DNA of 8,065 bases. Origin: Chloroflexota bacterium. Lineage in GTDB: Bacteria; Chloroflexota; Anaerolineae; Ardenticatenales; Ardenticatenaceae. The notes below the pieces were generated by a model that was not told where the DNA came from, did not search any database, and saw only the letters and a list, made by a program, of their open reading frames with translations. Where the stretch lies: assembly GCA_003520455.1 (NCBI GenBank), contig DOUV01000699.1, forward strand, positions 4,793 through 12,857, in the 5' to 3' direction. Positions 1 to 5,729 of this stretch are shown here, in pieces. Both the position numbers and the translations under genes were made by a program. Positions within the stretch are counted from its first letter, which is position 1, and every line of letters begins with the position of its first letter.

Positions 1-40
1 GCCCCTACTACGAACCACGTTCTCATCCGTGCAACAACTA

Positions 41-57
41 CTTGACCGACGTTCTAG
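41..57 (+). repeat. Possible isolated end of the inverted-repeat element
   Basis: The 17 bases CTTGACCGACGTTCTAG match the right end of repeat copy B (2359-2375, CTTGACCGGCGCTCTAG) at 15 of 17 positions, in the same orientation. The 40 bases before it do not resemble the interior of copies A or B, so this is either a decayed end of an older copy or a related element entering from outside the window. The rest of 1-116 shows no gene I can support; one plus-strand frame stays open from the window edge but runs on into repeat copy A and resembles no family I know. Confidence 0.35.
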
Positions 58-116
58 GGCGCGAGTTTCGTGCCACCGATGCCGCACTCGTAGTGATCTG
101 TTTTGAAGGGCCTCAT

Positions 117-280
117 CGAGAGCGCCAATCAAGTCATCCCACGGGGGGGGGTGAGAGCGAAGACTTCCAAAGTCTTGTACGCAGCCGGTTCCCGCCTCGA
201 TCGCTCCCGTCCGAGCGCACTTTGGGCCAGCACGATTCTCACCAGACTTCGGAAGTCTGACGACGTGACCCGCGCTCTAG
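117..280. repeat. MITE-like inverted-repeat element, copy A
   Basis: This 164-base stretch aligns along its whole length with 2217-2375. Its left end (GAGAGCGCCAATCAAG) and right end (GTGACCCGCGCTCTAG) form a degenerate terminal inverted repeat. Just inside are two short hairpins, AGACTTCCAAAGTCT (161-175) and AGACTTCGGAAGTCT (244-258). The core shares blocks with copy B such as GGGCCAGCA. It has no coding capacity of its own; an open frame across it into the cupin gene looks accidental. The left end reads CGAG where copy B has CTAG, so this copy looks older. A non-autonomous transposable element is inferred from the shape and the second copy; no transposase is present. Confidence 0.8.
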
Positions 281-348
281 ACACAACTGCCCGTTTTCTG
301 CTACAGTTGGGCCATCTTTATCCGGATGCCAGAGAGAAGGAGAACCAC

Positions 349-675
349 GTGTATTACTTCGACCCCATCGAGAGGCAATCCACAGAGCTGGCTCCAGGGG
401 TACTTGCCCGCACCTTTTGGGGGGACAAGATGCTCATGTCGGTTGTCGAGTTTCTGCCCGGCGCGACGGTCCCCGACCATAGCCACGCTCACGAGCAGGT
501 CGGCATTGTCCTGGAAGGAGAACTCACGATGACTATCGGGGACCAAACGAAAGTGCTCAGGCCTGGGGATGTGTACGTTATTCCCGGTGATGTGGAACAT
601 AATGCGAAGGCCGAGGGCGGACCTGCCAAAGTTTTGGATATCTTCAGCCCAGTCCGTGACGAGTACAAGTACTAG
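349..675 (+). CDS. Small single-domain cupin protein
   Basis: A 108-residue protein that is almost entirely one cupin beta-barrel. Cupin motif 1 is visible as G38, H44, H46, H48, Q50 and G57, with Gln in the place of the usual Glu. Motif 2 is G73, P79 and H84. H44, H46, Q50 and H84 are the likely metal ligands. There is no signal peptide or membrane segment, so it is probably cytoplasmic. I chose GTG at 349 because AAGGAG (337-342) lies 6 bases upstream and the family's conserved sequence starts there; the frame is open upstream from 103, but that extension would be made from repeat copy A. Small cupins of this kind include dioxygenases, isomerases and ligand-binding proteins, and nothing here decides between them. 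It reads towards dcd but is separated by 200 bases containing an inverted repeat, so it is probably a separate transcript. Confidence 0.85.
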   Translation: MYYFDPIERQSTELAPGVLARTFWGDKMLMSVVEFLPGATVPDHSHAHEQVGIVLEGELTMTIGDQTKVLRPGDVYVIPGDVEHNAKAEGGPAKVLDIFSPVRDEYKY

Positions 676-779
676 ACGGCTTCGGATTGAGGGGCCGGCG
701 GTGGGAAGATCTGATGCTTTCCTTCCCGTTCGCTGAACGCTGCGGACAACCGGGGTGTCTGGCGCAGGGCATGCCCACG

Positions 780-801
780 ATTGAGCGCGGTCGCGCTCAA
801 T
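780..801. promoter_or_regulatory. Perfect 10-bp inverted repeat upstream of dcd
   Basis: ATTGAGCGCG at 780-789 is exactly complementary to CGCGCTCAAT at 792-801, with 2 bases between. It lies 104 bases after the cupin stop and touches the candidate -35 box of dcd at 801-806. No T-run follows on the plus strand, which argues against a classical intrinsic terminator. The position suits an operator for a dimeric regulator. Rho-independent termination of the cupin transcript remains possible. Confidence 0.5.
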
Positions 802-829
802 TGGCGTGCGATCTGTTTCGCTGCACAAT
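801..829 (+). promoter_or_regulatory. Candidate sigma-70-type promoter of dcd
   Basis: TTGGCG (801-806) and CACAAT (824-829) each match four of six consensus bases and are 17 bases apart. Transcription would start near 836, giving a leader of about 40 bases before the dcd ATG. Boxes this weak occur by chance; the support is the spacing and the location next to the inverted repeat. Confidence 0.35.
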
Positions 830-876
830 AGGCATCGCTTCAAGAAAGATCTTGCGGTCCTACCAAAGGAGTATCG

Positions 877-2220
877 ATGACGATCAAAGCTGATCACTGG
901 ATTGCCCAGATGGCCCGCGAGCACGGCATGATCGAGCCATTCGAGTTGCAGCAGGTGCGAGCCGCCCCGACGGGCGAACGGGTTATCAGCTATGGCCTGA
1001 GTTCCTACGGCTACGACATCCGCGTGGCCGACGAGTTCAAGATTTTCACCGCCAATCCTTACAACACCGTCGTCGATCCCAAGGCAATCGACCCCCGCGC
1101 GTTCCAGGACTTCAAGGGTGATGTCTGCATCATCCCGCCCAACAGCTACGCTCTCTGTCGATCACTCGAGTACTTCCGGATTCCGAAGGATGTGATCGTC
1201 GTGGTCCTCGGCAAAAGCACATATGCACGGTGTTTCCGAGGAGATACGCGAGTTGCACTCGTTGATGGCCGCGCGCCAACACTCGAAGAAATGGCGAGAC
1301 GATACGAAGACGGCGAAATGTTCTGGGGATACAGCATCGGACCTGCCGGCCGGGTCATAGTGACACTCCTTGAGGCGCCGCGTTACATTGGGCGCGATGG
1401 TTTGATGGCGATCACTCTCGACAACGGAGAGTCGATCTACTGCACGCCGGATCATCGGTTCCTCTTGCGTGGGGGCCGGATGGAATCGGCCTATGAACTG
1501 CGACCGGGCCATTCATTGATGCCGCTGTATCGGGATACGGCTCGAGGGTATGAGATGGTCTACCAATCAATGAGTGGCTATTTCCATAGCACCCATTGGC
1601 TTGCCGAGGAGTGGAACGTTAGAAACGAAATCTGCGAGGCTCTCGTCAATACACACTATCATCGTTTAGATCATAACGGGTGCAATAATTCGCCTTGGAA
1701 CGTTGTTCGTCCTGCTACGAGTGAACATGTTTGCTCCTACAATCAGGAACCATTTGTCGAAGAACGGGGCACCTCTATCCGAGGGGCGTTACAACACCTC
1801 TATCAGAATGAGGAGTGGTACGGTATCTTTCGGGCAGAGCAACGAGAAAAAGTGGTAACGTCTTGGAACGAGGATCGACACTGGGAGGATAGTCACAAGG
1901 TTGTAACAGTTCGCGAATTGCCGGGTGACCACGATGTGTACTGTCTCACAGTACCGGAAGCCGGGAACTTCGCACTGGAAGCCGGGGTGTTTGTCCACAA
2001 TTGTGGCATCATCGTGAATGTCACCCCCGGCGAACCCGGGTGGGAAGGTCACTGGACCATTGAGATCAGCAATGCGACGCCACTCCCGGCCAAAATTTAT
2101 GCCAATGAGGGCATCGCGCAGTGCCTCTTCTTCCAGAGTGATAGTTTTCCGACGATCAGCTACGCCGATCGGGCCGGAAAATATCAGGGTCAAACTGGAA
2201 TCACGCTCCCGCGGATCTAG
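877..2220 (+). CDS. dcd: dCTP deaminase precursor interrupted by an intein
   Basis: The enzyme deaminates dCTP to dUTP, supplying dUMP for thymidylate synthesis. The 447-residue precursor consists of an N-extein (1-118), an intein (119-375) and a C-extein (376-447). Joining the exteins gives 190 residues, the normal length for this trimeric enzyme. The N-extein ends in the active-site motif GKSTYAR; S114 and R118 correspond to E. coli Ser111 and Arg115. The C-extein continues with [14 protein letters not shown] and carries E396, equivalent to the catalytic Glu138. The end, [13 protein letters not shown], is a typical Dcd C terminus, so the gene is complete. The ATG at 877 has AAAGGAG (865-871) 5 bases upstream. 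Because the intein separates Ser/Arg from the catalytic Glu, the unspliced precursor should be inactive. I cannot tell whether the spliced product also hydrolyses dUTP. The stop codon lies in the first CTAG of repeat copy B. Confidence 0.95.
   Translation: MTIKADHWIAQMAREHGMIEPFELQQVRAAPTGERVISYGLSSYGYDIRVADEFKIFTANPYNTVVDPKAIDPRAFQDFKGDVCIIPPNSYALCRSLEYFRIPKDVIVVVLGKSTYARCFRGDTRVALVDGRAPTLEEMARRYEDGEMFWGYSIGPAGRVIVTLLEAPRYIGRDGLMAITLDNGESIYCTPDHRFLLRGGRMESAYELRPGHSLMPLYRDTARGYEMVYQSMSGYFHSTHWLAEEWNVRNEICEALVNTHYHRLDHNGCNNSPWNVVRPATSEHVCSYNQEPFVEERGTSIRGALQHLYQNEEWYGIFRAEQREKVVTSWNEDRHWEDSHKVVTVRELPGDHDVYCLTVPEAGNFALEAGVFVHNCGIIVNVTPGEPGWEGHWTIEISNATPLPAKIYANEGIAQCLFFQSDSFPTISYADRAGKYQGQTGITLPRI
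1231..2001 (+). mobile_element. In-frame intein in dCTP deaminase (257 residues)
   Basis: This in-frame insert removes itself from the precursor by protein splicing. It starts with the nucleophile C119 in [13 protein letters not shown] (block A). Block B is [12 protein letters not shown], with T190 and H193 of the TxxH motif. Block F is [18 protein letters not shown], and block G is VFVHN, ending in H374-N375. The residue after it, C376, is the Cys needed at the +1 position and is also a normal Dcd residue. All splicing residues are therefore present, as in a class 1 intein. Block F has Cys356 where Asp is common. The middle (about residues 224-340) is an HNH endonuclease-like segment; no LAGLIDADG motif is seen. 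Hand counts give 43-48 % GC for three 60-base stretches in 1561-1740, against 52-63 % for three in the exteins, which suggests transfer from another source. Confidence 0.95.
1546..1896 (+). other. Degenerate HNH homing-endonuclease domain inside the intein
   Basis: Residues 224-340 of the dcd precursor lie between splicing blocks B and F. The start, [24 protein letters not shown], resembles the lead-in of HNH-type inteins. The core [10 protein letters not shown] (262-271), then N275 and E283-H284, follows the pattern H-H-x-D-x-N-x-x-N-N...N...E-H-x-x-x-H that I recall for these inteins. Two histidines appear replaced: the second of the HH pair is R263, and the last is Y288. The Asp, the Asn residues and the middle His remain. 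The Arg/Trp-rich tail (about 305-340) may be a remnant of DNA-binding helices. I infer a homing endonuclease that has lost cleavage activity while the splicing domain stays intact. The alignment was made by eye. Confidence 0.65.
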
Positions 2221-2375
2221 AGCGCCGGTCAAGGAATCCTGCGGGGGGTGAGAAAAGACTTCCGAAGTCTTGTTTGCCGTTGGTGCCTGCCTCGGTCACT
2301 GTCGTCGGAGCGCGCTGTGGGCCAGCATGATCCCCACCAGACTTCGGAAGTCTGACTCCTTGACCGGCGCTCTAG
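2217..2375. repeat. MITE-like inverted-repeat element, copy B
   Basis: A 159-base element bounded by a 19-base perfect inverted repeat: CTAGAGCGCCGGTCAAGGA at the left, with its exact complement at the right (2357-2375). Hairpins AGACTTCCGAAGTCT (2256-2270) and AGACTTCGGAAGTCT (2339-2353) lie inside each end and are complementary to each other. The outer CTAG at each end may be a 4-base target duplication (or TA a 2-base one), but since the ends are inverted repeats the sequence alone cannot separate duplication from terminus. The dcd stop TAG (2218-2220) lies in the left CTAG, so insertion left the reading frame intact. The left hairpin is followed by TGTTTG and might act as a weak terminator for dcd. 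There is no coding capacity. Confidence 0.85.
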
Positions 2376-2401
2376 AGGGCTGGAATTCCACCGCGCCCTC
2401 G

Positions 2402-2410
2402 TGTTAGAAT
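2402..2410 (+). promoter_or_regulatory. Candidate extended -10 promoter of the Nudix gene
   Basis: TGTTAGAAT is an extended -10 element (TG, one base, then TAGAAT, five of six consensus bases). No good -35 box lies at the usual distance; TGGAAT at 2381-2386 is weak. Transcription would start about 5-7 bases before the ATG at 2423, giving a nearly leaderless mRNA. That agrees with the lack of a strong ribosome-binding site. Confidence 0.4.
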
Positions 2411-2422
2411 GGGCGGTGTGAG

Positions 2423-2902
2423 ATGAGTCATCGCTACCCGGAGAGCCCGCAACCCGGGGTCGGCGTCGTCGTGTTGCGCCGCGACACCGGTGAGGTCCTG
2501 TTGGTGCGGCGCGGCAAACCGCCCGCGGCCGATCGCTGGGCTCTTCCAGGCGGCAGTATCGAGCTGGGAGAAACCGCGCGCGCCGCGGCCGCGCGGGAGG
2601 TCCTCGAGGAGACCGGGTTAGCCGTCGAGATTGGCCCGGTGGTTGACGTGGTGGACGTCATCGTCCGCGACGCCGCCGGGCGGCTCGAATACCACTACGT
2701 CCTGTGCGAGTTCCTGGCCCTCGCACCGGCCGACCTCAACGCGCTGGCCGCCGCCGATGACGCGGCCGAGGTGCGCTGGGTCCGGTGGGACCAGGTTGCG
2801 GTTGTGCCCGGCATTGTCGAGCGGGCGGGTGAGGTAGTGGCGTGCGCCGTCGCGCTGGCACAGGGGAGCGGAGAAGCAGGAGGCGAGTCGCTGGCAAGGT
2901 GA
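2423..2902 (+). CDS. Nudix hydrolase
   Basis: A 159-residue Nudix-fold enzyme that should cleave a nucleoside diphosphate linked to another group, using divalent metal. The Nudix box is complete at residues 44-66, from G44 through E50, R58-E59, E62-E63 and G65, matching Gx5Ex7REUxEExGU with no substitution. The rest fits one compact domain: an N-terminal strand PGVGVVVLRRDTGEVLLVRR, the usual RWALPGG lead into the box, and HYVLCEFLA and EVRWVRWDQV strands after it. ADP-ribose pyrophosphatase or MutT-like sanitation are both plausible; the substrate cannot be read from the sequence. The ATG at 2423 gives a normal-length N terminus, with only weak Shine-Dalgarno pairing. The gene has markedly higher GC than the preceding intein. 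A 190-base gap and a candidate promoter separate it from the next gene, so it is probably transcribed alone. Confidence 0.93.
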   Translation: MSHRYPESPQPGVGVVVLRRDTGEVLLVRRGKPPAADRWALPGGSIELGETARAAAAREVLEETGLAVEIGPVVDVVDVIVRDAAGRLEYHYVLCEFLALAPADLNALAAADDAAEVRWVRWDQVAVVPGIVERAGEVVACAVALAQGSGEAGGESLAR

Positions 2903-3029
2903 CCGGTGGTCAGGGAGGGTGAGTGATGCTCCATCCCGCCAGATTCTCGCTGTTTGCCGCACTGGCTGCGCATCAATCAGCCGTCACCTCCTGGCGAGCT
3001 CAATGCATCGACCGCGAAACCGCGGCGCC

Positions 3030-3038
3030 TGGTATCAT
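3030..3038 (+). promoter_or_regulatory. Candidate extended -10 promoter of the HerA-like gene
   Basis: TGGTATCAT is a TG-extended -10 box in which TATCAT matches five of six consensus bases. A weak -35-like TCGACC (3008-3013) lies 19 bases upstream. The inferred start near 3045 gives a leader of about 48 bases before the ATG at 3093. The rest of the 2903-3092 spacer shows only a short palindrome, TGACCGGTGGTCA (2900-2912), overlapping the Nudix stop. Confidence 0.4.
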
Positions 3039-3092
3039 CACGGATCACGAGAAGCGACCAGGGCAAGGATCAGGAGAGTACGAGGGAGCAGC

Positions 3093-4730
3093 ATGCAGCG
3101 GAACCGATTGGGCGTCGTCACCGGCGGCACGTTTAACGCTGGTCTCACCGTTCGGCTTGATCCCGGCATCAACGTCGAAGCGCTGCGGATTGGCACCTTC
3201 TGCGTGGTTGAGGGTGAAGCCTACCGGTACTTCAGCCTGATCCAGGACCTCCAACTCCACGCCACCGATCCGGGATTGATGGCGAGCCCGCCGCGCGATC
3301 TCTCCCCCTTCTTGCGTCGCACGCTCGCCGGAACGAGCACCTACGCCGTCGCCGAGGTCAAGCCGATGCTCATGATGCCGAAATATGGTGACACCGAGAT
3401 CGTTGACCCGGCGATGGCGGAGGGTCCCAAAGCTGTCCGGACCATCCCGATGCACTTTGCCGAACTGGCAGAGGCCACCAGCTTCGACTTCGCCGATGTG
3501 TTCGGTGAGGATGACGGTGGCTCATACTTTGCCCTCGGCTCGCCGCTCGCCATGGACGGGCTCGACGTGTGCGTGGACCTGCGCCGGATCGTAGAGCGTT
3601 CCAATGGGGTCTTCGGTTCGACGGGTACAGGCAAGAGTTTCCTGACGCGCTTGCTCCTCAGCGGAATCATCGCGCGGAATGCGGCCGTCAACCTGATCTT
3701 TGATATGCACGGCGAGTACGCCTTCAGCGTCCAGTCCGAGGCGGGGACCTGGGTCAAGGGCTTGAAGGAACTGTTCGGGAGCAAAGTTCGGGTCTACGGT
3801 CTCGACACCAAGACGAAGGGGCCGGATAGCCACCTGGTCATCGGGCTCAACCAGATTGAGCCGGCTGATATCCTGTTGCTGTCTGACGAATTAAACCTGT
3901 CCCCGACGACCGAGACCAACCTCATCATCCTCAGCCGCGCACTTGGCGACGAGTGGCTGCGAACCTTCCTCGCCATGGAGCCAGTCGCGCTGCAAACGTT
4001 CTGCGAGGAGCGCGGTGCGCATCTGGGCTCGTTGGAGGCTCTCCAGCGCAAACTGGTGAAGCTCCGGCAGCCCTATGTCCTTGAGAGCGTCAGCTTCAAC
4101 GTGATTGACGAGATGTTGCAGTATCTCGAGCGCGGCAAGCACGTCATCTTTCAGTTTGGGCGCTTCAGCCGGCCGCTGGACTACATGCTGGTGGCGAACA
4201 TCGTGACCCGACGCATTCGAGAGAAGTACCGCGAGCGAGTCGAGGGCTGGCAGGCAAGCCACAACGAGGCAGACCGGCCCAAGCCGCTGGTGATCACGAT
4301 CGAGGAAGCTCACAAGTTCCTCAACCCTGAGATGGCCCGCCAGACGATCTTCGGCACGATCGCGCGTGAGTTGCGCAAGTACTTCGTGACACTTCTGATC
4401 GTCGATCAGCGACCCAGTGGAATCGACCCTGAGGTGCTCTCTCAGATTGGCACGCGCATCAGTGGCAAGCTGACCGACGAGCGCGACCTGGAGGCGGTGC
4501 TGACTGGGGTCGGCAACCGGAACGCGATCCGAGCCGGGCTGGCCAGTCTCGATACTCGCAACGAGATCATGATCTTCGGCCACGCCGTGCGGATGCCGAT
4601 GCAACTCCGCACGCGCCGCTATGATGAGGCGTTCTATCAGGCGGTCTCCGACCGGAGCGTGCCGCCGGCCACAGCCACCACCGCCGGCGGACACAGCCTC
4701 GACGATCTCGTCTCAGACCTTTGGGGTTGA
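3093..4730 (+). CDS. herA: HerA-like ATPase (DUF87-type DNA translocase)
   Basis: A 545-residue protein of the HerA/FtsK ATPase superfamily. HerA forms hexamers that pump DNA and, in archaea and some bacteria, works with the nuclease NurA in processing DNA ends. Residues 1-55 (RLGVVTGGTFNAGLTVRLDP, then FCVVEGEAYRYFSLIQDL) look like the N-terminal HAS-barrel. Walker A is GSTGTGKS (175-182), followed by the HerA-typical DMHGEY (204-209). Walker B is LVITIEEAHKF (399-409). VDQRPSGIDPEVLSQ (437-451) holds R439, a candidate arginine finger or sensor. I chose ATG 3093 because AGGGAG (3083-3088) lies 4 bases upstream and the conserved family sequence begins there; the frame is open back to a GTG at 2919, but that extension looks non-coding. 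No nurA lies beside it, so its partner is elsewhere or absent. The symbol is by family resemblance only. Confidence 0.9.
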   Translation: MQRNRLGVVTGGTFNAGLTVRLDPGINVEALRIGTFCVVEGEAYRYFSLIQDLQLHATDPGLMASPPRDLSPFLRRTLAGTSTYAVAEVKPMLMMPKYGDTEIVDPAMAEGPKAVRTIPMHFAELAEATSFDFADVFGEDDGGSYFALGSPLAMDGLDVCVDLRRIVERSNGVFGSTGTGKSFLTRLLLSGIIARNAAVNLIFDMHGEYAFSVQSEAGTWVKGLKELFGSKVRVYGLDTKTKGPDSHLVIGLNQIEPADILLLSDELNLSPTTETNLIILSRALGDEWLRTFLAMEPVALQTFCEERGAHLGSLEALQRKLVKLRQPYVLESVSFNVIDEMLQYLERGKHVIFQFGRFSRPLDYMLVANIVTRRIREKYRERVEGWQASHNEADRPKPLVITIEEAHKFLNPEMARQTIFGTIARELRKYFVTLLIVDQRPSGIDPEVLSQIGTRISGKLTDERDLEAVLTGVGNRNAIRAGLASLDTRNEIMIFGHAVRMPMQLRTRRYDEAFYQAVSDRSVPPATATTAGGHSLDDLVSDLWG

Positions 4731-4804
4731 TGAACGGTGCCGCGATGATGCGGTAAGGACTCAAACGCACAATCGGCTGATTCGCAACTGATCGGGTGAC
4801 TCAT

Positions 4805-5641
4805 ATGACGATCCACTCACAACGTCTGGCGACATTCCTGCTTGCGACGCTCGCGTTCCTTGGCCTGGTCTCCTGTTCCAATCGTTCAGAGCAGGGAACA
4901 GCGGCTGTGCCCCGTGTGACTATCACCTCACCGCCAAGCGGGACGCGGCTGCCTACCGGGCGCGAAGTCGAGATCCAGACTGTGGCTGTTGGTCAGACCC
5001 CTGTCGAGCGGATTGACATGTACGTGAACAACGATCTGATCCACTCCGACACCAGTCCGGTCGAGGGTGGCCAGTTCACGTTTAACATCGTCCAGCGCTG
5101 GGTGCCCACACAGCCGGGGCCCGCTGAAGTGAGGGTCGTTGCCTATAACGTGAAAGGGGTGCCGAGCCATCCAGAGGCGATTACCCTCGAAGTGGTCGGC
5201 GAGGGCATGGCCGTGGCCCAGCCGACAGCAAGCGCGCCGGCTATAACGGCAGTCGAAACCGTGACGGGGACCGCCGTTCCCACTGTACCGGTCTCGCAGG
5301 GGACGCCGGTAGACGTCGGAACCCCGCCGCCCGGCGCGACCACCGTTCAAGTCTTTACGCCGACCCCCGGTCCGACGGCCACTCCGCTGCCGGCTGGGGC
5401 ATCGGTGCCCGAGGTCGGTGGGACCGTCGCGATCAAAGCGCTGAACGTCCGGAGGGGCCCGGGCACAAACTATTCAGTCGTCGGGAATCTGCGCTACTTT
5501 GCCACGGTCTCAGCGACTGGCCGCAACCAAGACACCACGTGGGCACGCGTCCAGTATGCATCGAACCGCACGGGGTGGGTTGCCACGCAGTACGTGACGT
5601 GGGACGCCGACATCAGCAAGCTGCCGGTCGTCCAGCCTTGA
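4805..5641 (+). CDS. Lipoprotein with Ig-like and SH3b domains
   Basis: A 278-residue secreted lipoprotein. The N terminus has a basic stretch, a hydrophobic core (LATFLLATLAFLGLVSC) and a lipobox LVSC with C24 as the lipid-bearing cysteine, so it should be anchored on the outer face of the membrane. Residues of about 38-130 form an Ig-like beta-sandwich (ITSPPSGTRLPTGREVEI to AITLEVV). A Thr/Pro/Val-rich flexible linker follows (about 135-200). The C terminus is an SH3b-type domain marked by ALNVRRGPGTNYSVVGNL and TGWVATQYVTW, a fold that often binds the cell wall. I chose ATG 4805 with GGGTGA 5 bases upstream over GTG 4796, which lies inside that ribosome-binding site. It lies 74 bases after herA and may be cotranscribed. 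Structural attachment or ligand sensing at the envelope is likely; no catalytic residues are seen. Confidence 0.88.
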   Translation: MTIHSQRLATFLLATLAFLGLVSCSNRSEQGTAAVPRVTITSPPSGTRLPTGREVEIQTVAVGQTPVERIDMYVNNDLIHSDTSPVEGGQFTFNIVQRWVPTQPGPAEVRVVAYNVKGVPSHPEAITLEVVGEGMAVAQPTASAPAITAVETVTGTAVPTVPVSQGTPVDVGTPPPGATTVQVFTPTPGPTATPLPAGASVPEVGGTVAIKALNVRRGPGTNYSVVGNLRYFATVSATGRNQDTTWARVQYASNRTGWVATQYVTWDADISKLPVVQP

Positions 5642-5644
5642 AAA

Positions 5645-5704
5645 CCAAACTGCCACACAAGGCGCCAAGAGATTTTCCGTTCTCTTCGCGTCTTGTGCGG
5701 TTGG
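5645..5704. terminator. Hairpin terminator between convergent genes
   Basis: A long imperfect inverted repeat: AAGAGA (5667-5672) pairs with TCTCTT (5681-5686), and CACAAG (5656-5661) with CTTGTG (5692-5697). Outer pairs extend to CCAA (5645-5648) and TTGG (5701-5704), with small bulges. Read on the minus strand, the stem is followed by TTTT (5641-5644), the arrangement of an intrinsic terminator for the minus-strand operon. On the plus strand no T-run follows, but it begins 3 bases after the lipoprotein stop and may stop transcription in both directions. Confidence 0.65.
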
Positions 5705-5729
5705 GAATGAAGAGGGTTGCTGAACAGGT

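Noticed and set aside
1..260. Plus-strand frame open from the window edge through 260, as a truncated upstream gene
   Set aside because: The peptide resembles no family I know, and its second half is repeat copy A translated; there is no way to support coding from this fragment.
103..348. N-terminal extension of the cupin protein
   Set aside because: The extension translates repeat copy A and lacks a ribosome-binding site, while GTG 349 has AAGGAG at 6 bases.
301..924. Minus-strand 207-residue frame opposite the cupin gene
   Set aside because: It lies opposite the cupin gene and the spacer, shows no recognisable domain, and the plus-strand cupin has clear metal-site motifs.
1231..2001. The insert in dcd as an intron or frame-disrupting insertion
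   Set aside because: The frame is open throughout, and the ends CFRGDT and VFVHN-C are protein-splicing signatures, so it is an intein.
117..2375. Repeat copies A and B as a CRISPR array or as ends of one composite transposon
   Set aside because: There are only two long copies with no regular spacers; they carry no transposase between them, and the genes enclosed look like ordinary chromosomal genes.
2919..3092. Longer HerA start at GTG 2919
   Set aside because: The added 58 residues do not look like HerA, the purine run touches the GTG with no spacing, and a likely promoter at 3030-3038 lies inside the extension.
2926..3240. Small frame with a strong ribosome-binding site (AGGGAGGG, 6 bases before ATG 2926)
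   Set aside because: The last half is the herA coding sequence in another frame, and the first half shows no family resemblance; the purine run may be chance. A short leader peptide is not excluded.
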